DNA of 10,247 bases, from contig JAQUTO010000022.1 in NCBI GenBank assembly GCA_028694305.1, positions 1-10,247 on the forward strand. The letters are read 5' to 3'. The notes beneath the pieces were generated by a model that did no database searches, was not told where the DNA came from, and saw only the letters and a list, made by a program, of their open reading frames with translations. Source of the DNA: Bacilli bacterium (GTDB taxonomy: Bacteria > Bacillota_I > Bacilli_A > RFN20 > UBA1709). The translations under genes and the position numbers were made by a program. This document shows positions 5,965 to 10,247 of this stretch, piece after piece. Within the stretch, counting starts at the first letter, position 1, and each line of letters opens with the position of its first letter.

Positions 5965-7918
5965 CTTGAACCACACTGATTATATTGGTCTTACTACTTT
6001 TGGCGATTGGAGATATTGCCGACAAAATAAAAACGAACGACAAAATCAAAAAAGTACCTAAAATATGGATACATTTGAGTTGAATAATATCAAAACGATA
6101 TGGTTCCATAAAGATGCGGTTGCTATAATAATATAAAATGATTTTAAGAAAGAGAACTAAGCTTAAGGCGATAATAAAAGATGCTAGACTAAAGAAGCCA
6201 TCCTCTAGAGCAATAAGCTTATAGACATCATAGGTTGCGCCGCCAAAACTACGAATAACCCCGAACTCTTTTTCGCGTTCTTTCAGTGAATAATACAGTA
6301 ATAAAGATATTAAACTAATAATTGAGAAAACAAGAGTCAATAAGAAAAGAAGCAAGACCTTCTCACCATTTTCAATAAGATCTTTAAAGGTCCCTCGTAA
6401 CATCTCATCTCCACTGATAATTAATGAATAATTATCACCAATATCAGCGGTGGTATATTGAGGATAAACACCATCCAGCGAATATAGCGTTTCAATAAGT
6501 TCAGTTTTAGTAGTTTCATCTTTTATTTTTACTTCAGTTGGTAGTTGAATATTCTTGCCATTGTACCTTTCTAGATAATCATATAAATTAACCTTTTTAC
6601 CTAACTTATCGCTAATTAAAGGTAACTGATATTTCTTTAACATCTCACTTACTTGGAGTTTTGGTAGGTAGATCTTGGCAACATTATAGATTGACCCTTC
6701 GTATCTAGTCTCCATTATCGGAAAGGTCAATTGGATATCAATTTTTTCATAACTCCTTTCGGTCAAATAAGGAACTTTAATAGGGCCATCCAGGTACAAG
6801 GTTGTCTCTTGATAGGGATTGTTTTTATAAAACAACTCATTAACACAAGCACTTTTAATATTATCAACGACTTTAATCTCATAATACCACCCAGTAGGAA
6901 CACCAAGAAGAGTCATTTGATTAAGCAAATAATCATAATTTTGGATTACTTCCAGTTTATTTTGGTTTTCTTGTAATATTTCTGTAATTCTCGGATCAAG
7001 ATTTGTTAACTCTCCTTCTTGTACCGTGTAAATAGTTAAGTAGTCATGGTCAACTCTTCTTGTTATTAACTCCTGACAGTATTGCTTTAAGCCAGAACCC
7101 AGACCCATTACTAGCATTATGCCGGCCAAACAAAAGACATAACACAATAAAGAGCCAATATACTTGTTCTTTTTATGAATTACAGCTTTTTTTGTCCATG
7201 AAATCAAGTGTGTATAGTTAATTGGGTGATATACTTTCTTTTCAGTGAAAATATTACGATTATTTGATTGTTTCAGGTTTCTTTCACTTGTTATCTTACC
7301 GTTTTGTAGCTCAATAATTTTATCACCATACTCTTCAGCAAGTTTTCGATTATGTGTCACCACTAAAACCAGTTTGGTTTCAGCAGAATTCCTTAATATT
7401 TGCATAATTATGTTGGCATTATGTGAATCTAATGCCCCCGTTGGTTCATCGGCTAGAATAATCGAGGTATCGGCAGCAAGTGCCCTTGCTAAGGCCACCC
7501 TTTGTTGTTCTCCGCCCGAAAGCTCATGTGGATAACGCTTTAGTTTGTTCTCTAAATTCAAGATAAAAAAAGGTTCTTGAATATTCCGGGTTTCATTTTG
7601 GATTAATAGTGGCAGTTTTACATTATCCTCCACCGATAGATAAGGAATTAGATGATATTTTTGGTAAATAATTGCACAGTTATATTTACGATAATTGGCT
7701 TTTTGAAGTTCATTATAATTGGTAATGATGTCGTAACCATATTTAATTAGACCTTGATCAGGTTTATCCAACAAAGCAATCAAATTAAAAAGGGTGGTTT
7801 TACCACTTCCTGATTCTCCTAATATCATAACTAGCCCTTGATTAGGCAATGTTAAGTTAATACCCTTAAGAACTTCATACTTTCCATAAGATTTATGAAT
7901 GTCTTTTAGAACTAACAT
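5957..7918 (-). CDS. ABC transporter, fused ATPase and FtsX/MacB-type permease (first of pair)
   Basis: A 653-aa MacB-like fusion. The ATPase (1-215) has Walker A GESGSGKT (34-41), Q-loop Gln86, signature LSGGEQQR (133-140), Walker B SIILADEPT (152-160) with Glu158, and switch His189, so all catalytic parts are intact; it resembles LolD/MacB exporter ATPases. One membrane segment (about 253-276) is followed by a large outside domain (about 277-519), then segments near 520-543, 573-598 and 614-638. EREKEFGVIRSFGG (547-560) is the classic FtsX-type loop. It overlaps the next ABC gene, and the two probably form a heterodimer with two ATP sites and eight membrane segments. The ATG has a GGTGATC Shine-Dalgarno and starts a unit after the DUF951 terminator; no convincing promoter is visible in the 70-nt gap (a TAAAAT at 7939-7934 lacks a -35). 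The cargo could be a peptide, lipid or lipoprotein; nothing here decides. Confidence 0.92.
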   Translation of the reverse strand: MLVLKDIHKSYGKYEVLKGINLTLPNQGLVMILGESGSGKTTLFNLIALLDKPDQGLIKYGYDIITNYNELQKANYRKYNCAIIYQKYHLIPYLSVEDNVKLPLLIQNETRNIQEPFFILNLENKLKRYPHELSGGEQQRVALARALAADTSIILADEPTGALDSHNANIIMQILRNSAETKLVLVVTHNRKLAEEYGDKIIELQNGKITSERNLKQSNNRNIFTEKKVYHPINYTHLISWTKKAVIHKKNKYIGSLLCYVFCLAGIMLVMGLGSGLKQYCQELITRRVDHDYLTIYTVQEGELTNLDPRITEILQENQNKLEVIQNYDYLLNQMTLLGVPTGWYYEIKVVDNIKSACVNELFYKNNPYQETTLYLDGPIKVPYLTERSYEKIDIQLTFPIMETRYEGSIYNVAKIYLPKLQVSEMLKKYQLPLISDKLGKKVNLYDYLERYNGKNIQLPTEVKIKDETTKTELIETLYSLDGVYPQYTTADIGDNYSLIISGDEMLRGTFKDLIENGEKVLLLFLLTLVFSIISLISLLLYYSLKEREKEFGVIRSFGGATYDVYKLIALEDGFFSLASFIIALSLVLFLKIILYYYSNRIFMEPYRFDIIQLKCIHILGTFLILSFVFILSAISPIAKSSKTNIISVVQDD

Positions 7919-7976
7919 ATGATCACCAACTATATTTTAACTTGTCTATCTCGGTGTTTGGTCTCAATTTTGTATC

Positions 7977-8000
7977 AAAAAAAGGGATTTAACCCTTTTT
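7977..8000 (-). terminator. Rho-independent terminator of the folate cluster
   Basis: On the minus strand AAAAAGGG (8000-7993) pairs with CCCTTTTT (7986-7979) around a six-base loop, with a run of seven T. The stem begins inside the last codons of the DUF951 gene and the TAA stop lies in the loop. With only three G-C pairs it is of moderate strength. Confidence 0.65.
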
Positions 8001-8177
8001 AATAACTTTTTTAAGTCTTCTTTCAAAATCGTACCGACTTAACATAACTACTGTTCCACAACCTAAACACTTAATTTTAATGTCTGCGCCCATCCGGATG
8101 ATTTGCCAATTACGGCTTCTCGCGGTGCAAGGATGTTCTTTCTTTAATTCAACAATATCATTCAACCCGTAATCCAT
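7989..8177 (-). CDS. DUF951 family protein (YyzM-like)
   Basis: A 62-aa protein of the small DUF951 family, whose function is not established to my knowledge. The family hallmark is complete: DIVELKKEHPC near residues 7-17, WQIIRMGADIKIKCLGCG at about 24-41, then MLSRYDFERRLKK. Cys17, Cys37 and Cys40 with the CLGC spacing suggest a possible metal site, but this is inference. It is basic and cytoplasmic, with no signal peptide or membrane segment. Its ATG directly abuts the folD stop (TAA-ATG) and an AGGTGG Shine-Dalgarno lies in the folD end, so it is co-translated with folD. In many Firmicutes this gene sits next to ychF; here about 5.4 kb separates the two. Confidence 0.92.
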   Translation of the reverse strand: MDYGLNDIVELKKEHPCTARSRNWQIIRMGADIKIKCLGCGTVVMLSRYDFERRLKKVIKKG

Positions 8178-9008
8178 TTAGGCCACCTGCTTTTTTGCAC
8201 CTTTAACTAAGTTGGTGATTAAACAAATCGTGGTAACTGGGCCCACTCCGTTTGGAACAGGACTATATGCTTTGACAACTTCATATGCACTATCATCAAC
8301 ATCACCACAGATGCCATTTACATAGTTAATTCCAACATCAATAACGACTGAATTTTGATTAAAATACTTCTTATCAAAGTAATGGGCGTTTCCAATGGCA
8401 ACCACCACAATATCTGCCACTTGACAAGCACTAACCACATCTTTTGTTTTATTGTGGCAAACTGTAACAGTCGCATCAAGGTAAGTCAAAACATTAAAAA
8501 GAGGTAACCCAACAGTCCGACTGCGATTAACAATAGTAATCTTTTGTTGGGCTAACGGAATCTTATAATACTTTAATAGTTCAACCACACCTTCTGCGGT
8601 AGAAGGAATTAAACTCCATTCTCCTTGTAAAGATTTGCCATTACTAATAGGAGAACTGCCATCCACATCTTTTTTATAATCGATATGGTAACAAATCTCA
8701 CTTGGGTTTAAGTGTTTTGGGAAAGGTGTATCAATCATAATGCCATTAATACTTGCATCTTGATTAAGTTTTTCAATTAACTCAATGAGTTCTTGGCTAG
8801 ACTCTTTACCATCAAAAGGATAGGTTTTTAGTTCAATGCCAAGTTCATTACATAATCTTACTCTTGAACGTAAATAAGAGGCGTTAGCTGGATCTGGCAT
8901 TGGAATAATTATGGCTAAAGTCAGCTTCGTTTTCAAAGCTTTAATCTCTTTAACTATATCTTTTTTAAGTGACTCAACGACTTTGTCACCCATTAAAATC
9001 TTGGCCAT
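8178..9008 (-). CDS. folD: Divergent FolD: methylene-THF dehydrogenase, cyclohydrolase site altered
   Basis: A 276-aa FolD-family enzyme, slightly short of the usual 280-300. FolD normally oxidises 5,10-methylene-THF with NAD(P) and then hydrolyses methenyl-THF to 10-formyl-THF in the cytoplasm. Aligned by spacing to E. coli Tyr50, Lys54, Gln98 and Asp121, this protein has Tyr45, Arg49, Asp93 and Asp116: the cyclohydrolase Lys is Arg and the conserved Gln is Asp. Other motifs also drift: MIDTPFP for LVQLPLP, DVDGSSP for DVDGFHP, PSTAEG for PCTPxG, VNRSRTVG for VGRSxxVG, and SPVPNGVGPVT for TPVPGGVGPMT. The dinucleotide-binding half (about 130-260) is otherwise intact. The ATG at 9006-9008 is chosen because GGGAGGTG lies six nt upstream; a GTG at 9012-9014 overlaps that Shine-Dalgarno. 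It sits 36 nt after fchA, which could supply the hydrolase step. Confidence 0.9.
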   Translation of the reverse strand: MAKILMGDKVVESLKKDIVKEIKALKTKLTLAIIIPMPDPANASYLRSRVRLCNELGIELKTYPFDGKESSQELIELIEKLNQDASINGIMIDTPFPKHLNPSEICYHIDYKKDVDGSSPISNGKSLQGEWSLIPSTAEGVVELLKYYKIPLAQQKITIVNRSRTVGLPLFNVLTYLDATVTVCHNKTKDVVSACQVADIVVVAIGNAHYFDKKYFNQNSVVIDVGINYVNGICGDVDDSAYEVVKAYSPVPNGVGPVTTICLITNLVKGAKKQVA

Positions 9009-9030
9009 ATTCACACCTCCCTTTATTCTT

Positions 9031-9039
9031 AGTATAACA
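9031..9039 (-). promoter_or_regulatory. Possible extended -10 promoter for folD
   Basis: The fchA-folD gap reads TGT-TATACT on the minus strand, a good extended -10. Initiation near 9024 would leave a leader of about 15 nt carrying the GGGAGGTG Shine-Dalgarno. There is no clear -35. It could give folD and DUF951 expression independent of the upstream cluster. Confidence 0.45.
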
Positions 9040-9044
9040 TATTT

Positions 9045-9611
9045 CTATTTTAAACTCTCTTTAATAGTCCGACTAATACTTTGATATTTTACTTTATTGG
9101 CCTCATCCAATAATGGGGTCATATTAATTTGTAGATTGACATCGCAGGACTCAATTGCCGCTTTCACTAAGATGTAAGACATCTTTAAATCGCTTTGTAA
9201 GGAAGCCGCAACATAAGGAGCGACAATATCAATTGCTGATAAAGCATCAAAACATAGTAAGACCAATTTATAAGGAACATTAAAGCACGCTGTTGTGGCT
9301 TTTTTGAGACTTGCTTCATTCTTTGAATGAAGAGCGGTCATATAATCTGTAAAAACTTCTTCATCAAAATCTGAAGCTTGCAACATTTTATCTTGTAAGT
9401 TTTCTAACTTTTCAATCGTGTTAGTTATCTTCTCCTGCTCTTCTTTACTTAGGGCCTGGAAGGCTTTGCGCTTATCAGAAATGCGAATAGCCATTAAAGC
9501 TAAAGCAATTCCCATTGCACCCGTAACACCAGCGGCACTTCCGCCTCCAGGTGTAGCTTCTTCGCTTGAAAGATCATCCAAGTACTTTTTGATAGTTTCC
9601 TTTTTAATCAT
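9045..9611 (-). CDS. fchA: Cyclodeaminase/methenyl-THF cyclohydrolase family protein (FchA-like)
   Basis: A 188-aa protein of the FTCD C-terminal (cyclodeaminase/FchA) family, a cytoplasmic all-helical fold. Members either remove ammonia from formimino-THF or hydrolyse methenyl-THF to 10-formyl-THF. The diagnostic folate-binding loop ATPGGGSAAG lies at residues 19-28, followed by a helix with MGIALALMAIRIS. DFDEEVFTDYMTAL (about 81-94) matches the family's Asp-rich helix, and VNLQINMTPLL near the C-terminus matches its NLxIN block. It is slightly short for the family. No formiminotransferase domain is attached, and the folD neighbour favours the cyclohydrolase role over histidine breakdown, by inference. 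Its ATG overlaps the stop of the oxidoreductase gene by 8 nt (ATGATTAA) and has a TAGGAG Shine-Dalgarno. Confidence 0.88.
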   Translation of the reverse strand: MIKKETIKKYLDDLSSEEATPGGGSAAGVTGAMGIALALMAIRISDKRKAFQALSKEEQEKITNTIEKLENLQDKMLQASDFDEEVFTDYMTALHSKNEASLKKATTACFNVPYKLVLLCFDALSAIDIVAPYVAASLQSDLKMSYILVKAAIESCDVNLQINMTPLLDEANKVKYQSISRTIKESLK

Positions 9612-10245
9612 TGCTGACTCCTACCTTTCCTTTTAAAATGCATGATGCAATGTATACGCCATTAGCCCCGGCTTGGGCTAAACCCCTCGTCACACCAGCT
9701 CCGTCACCACCGATATAAAGATGGTGGATAGCTGTTTCAAAATGGCCATTAGTTTGTGGTCTTGCACTATAAAATTTTGCTTCTACTCCATATAACAATG
9801 TATGTTCATTCGCAATACCTGGTGTAATGTGATCAAGAGCTTCTAACATTTCAATGATAGATTTCATTGTATTGTAAGGTAAAATCAAGCCTAAATCTCC
9901 AGGTGTAGCGGTCTTTAAAGTTGGGGTTACAAACCCCTCTGCTAAACGCTTAGCATTTGTTCTTCTTCCTTTAATTATGTCACCATATTTTTGAACAATG
10001 ACACTATCGTTAGCTAATTTATTGGCCAATAGCGCAATCTCTGAAGCAAATTCATTTGGTTCATTGAATGGTTCGGAAAATTCATGAGAAACAAGTAAAG
10101 CAAAGTTAGTATTGGTACTTCCTAATTTAGGATCACGATAAGAATGGCCATTAACTAGTTTAATGCCATCATGGGCGTTTTCAATAACCACGTGACCAGA
10201 TGGATTGGAACAGAATGTTCTCACCACCAAACCACAACTAGAACG
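9604..10245 (-). CDS. FAD-dependent dehydrogenase, COG2509 type, C-terminal part
   Basis: The last 213 residues of a larger oxidoreductase whose N-terminus lies right of the window; the frame stays open to the edge (10245), so no start is assigned. Family members are usually over 450 aa. Visible marks are VRTFCSNPSGHVV near the window edge, matching the family's FCxxPxG block; GRRTNAKRLAEGF; ATPGDLGLILPYN; and the C-terminal flavin-contacting LYIGGDGAGVTRGLAQAG (about 9667-9720), typical of this group of uncharacterised flavoproteins. The N-terminal GxGxxG site is not in view. The substrate is unknown to me; linkage to fchA and folD by an 8-nt overlap makes a link with one-carbon or related redox metabolism possible but unproven. 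Confidence 0.85.
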   Translation of the reverse strand, partial: RSSCGLVVRTFCSNPSGHVVIENAHDGIKLVNGHSYRDPKLGSTNTNFALLVSHEFSEPFNEPNEFASEIALLANKLANDSVIVQKYGDIIKGRRTNAKRLAEGFVTPTLKTATPGDLGLILPYNTMKSIIEMLEALDHITPGIANEHTLLYGVEAKFYSARPQTNGHFETAIHHLYIGGDGAGVTRGLAQAGANGVYIASCILKGKVGVSND

Positions 10246-10247
10246 AT

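Noticed and set aside
6731..7535. Plus-strand open frames (6731-6976 and 7245-7535)
   Set aside because: They are antisense to the first ABC protein, including its ATPase motifs, and are explained by the codon pattern of the coding strand.
9418..9636. Plus-strand open frame of about 72 codons
   Set aside because: It is antisense to the PGGGSAAG region of fchA and has no ribosome site.
1..10247. Use of the Mycoplasma genetic code (TGA as Trp)
   Set aside because: Tryptophans checked are TGG, and TGA serves as the stop of the second ABC gene.
1..10247. Defence island, prophage, insertion sequence or CRISPR array
   Set aside because: No transposase, integrase, nuclease, direct-repeat array or terminal inverted repeats were seen; the genes are metabolic, transport and housekeeping.

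Overview
The window is a low-GC, Firmicutes-like stretch in which every supported gene lies on the minus strand, so transcription runs from the right edge to the left. TGG encodes tryptophan and TGA ends one gene (the second ABC protein), so the standard bacterial code is used rather than the Mycoplasma code. Strong Shine-Dalgarno sites, high A+T, extended -10 promoters, a DUF4358 lipoprotein and a GT28-type glucolipid synthase fit a low-GC Firmicute or an Acholeplasma/Erysipelotrichia-like relative. The species cannot be named from the sequence alone.

Layout from right to left in transcription order. (1) A folate/oxidoreductase cluster, 7989-10245: the C-terminal part of a COG2509 FAD-dependent dehydrogenase, an FchA-type cyclodeaminase/cyclohydrolase overlapping it by 8 nt, a divergent FolD, and a small DUF951 protein that abuts FolD and whose last codons form a terminator. 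(2) A membrane block, 2999-7918: two overlapping MacB-like proteins (ABC ATPase fused to an FtsX-type permease), then a UgtP/MGDG-synthase-like glycosyltransferase with its own probable promoter. (3) A cold-shock protein with an extended -10 promoter, a hairpin at the predicted 5' end of its mRNA and a strong terminator, 2663-2970. (4) The YchF ATPase and a patatin-like lipase, nearly abutting and probably coupled, 643-2651. (5) A 202-nt gene-free leader with possible RNA structure, followed by the N-terminal part of a DUF4358 lipoprotein, 3-642.

How the genes may work together: FchA and FolD act on the same one-carbon folate intermediates. This FolD has Arg where the cyclohydrolase Lys normally sits and Asp where the conserved Gln sits, so a division of labour is plausible, with FolD doing the NAD(P)-linked oxidation and FchA the ring-opening hydrolysis. 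The two ABC proteins look like partners in one transporter of unknown substrate. The glycosyltransferase, patatin lipase and lipoprotein all concern the membrane, but nothing in the sequence proves a common pathway. DUF951 and ychF, neighbours in many Firmicutes, are here separated by blocks 2 and 3, which suggests an insertion or rearrangement. No tRNA, rRNA, CRISPR array, insertion sequence or phage gene was seen.
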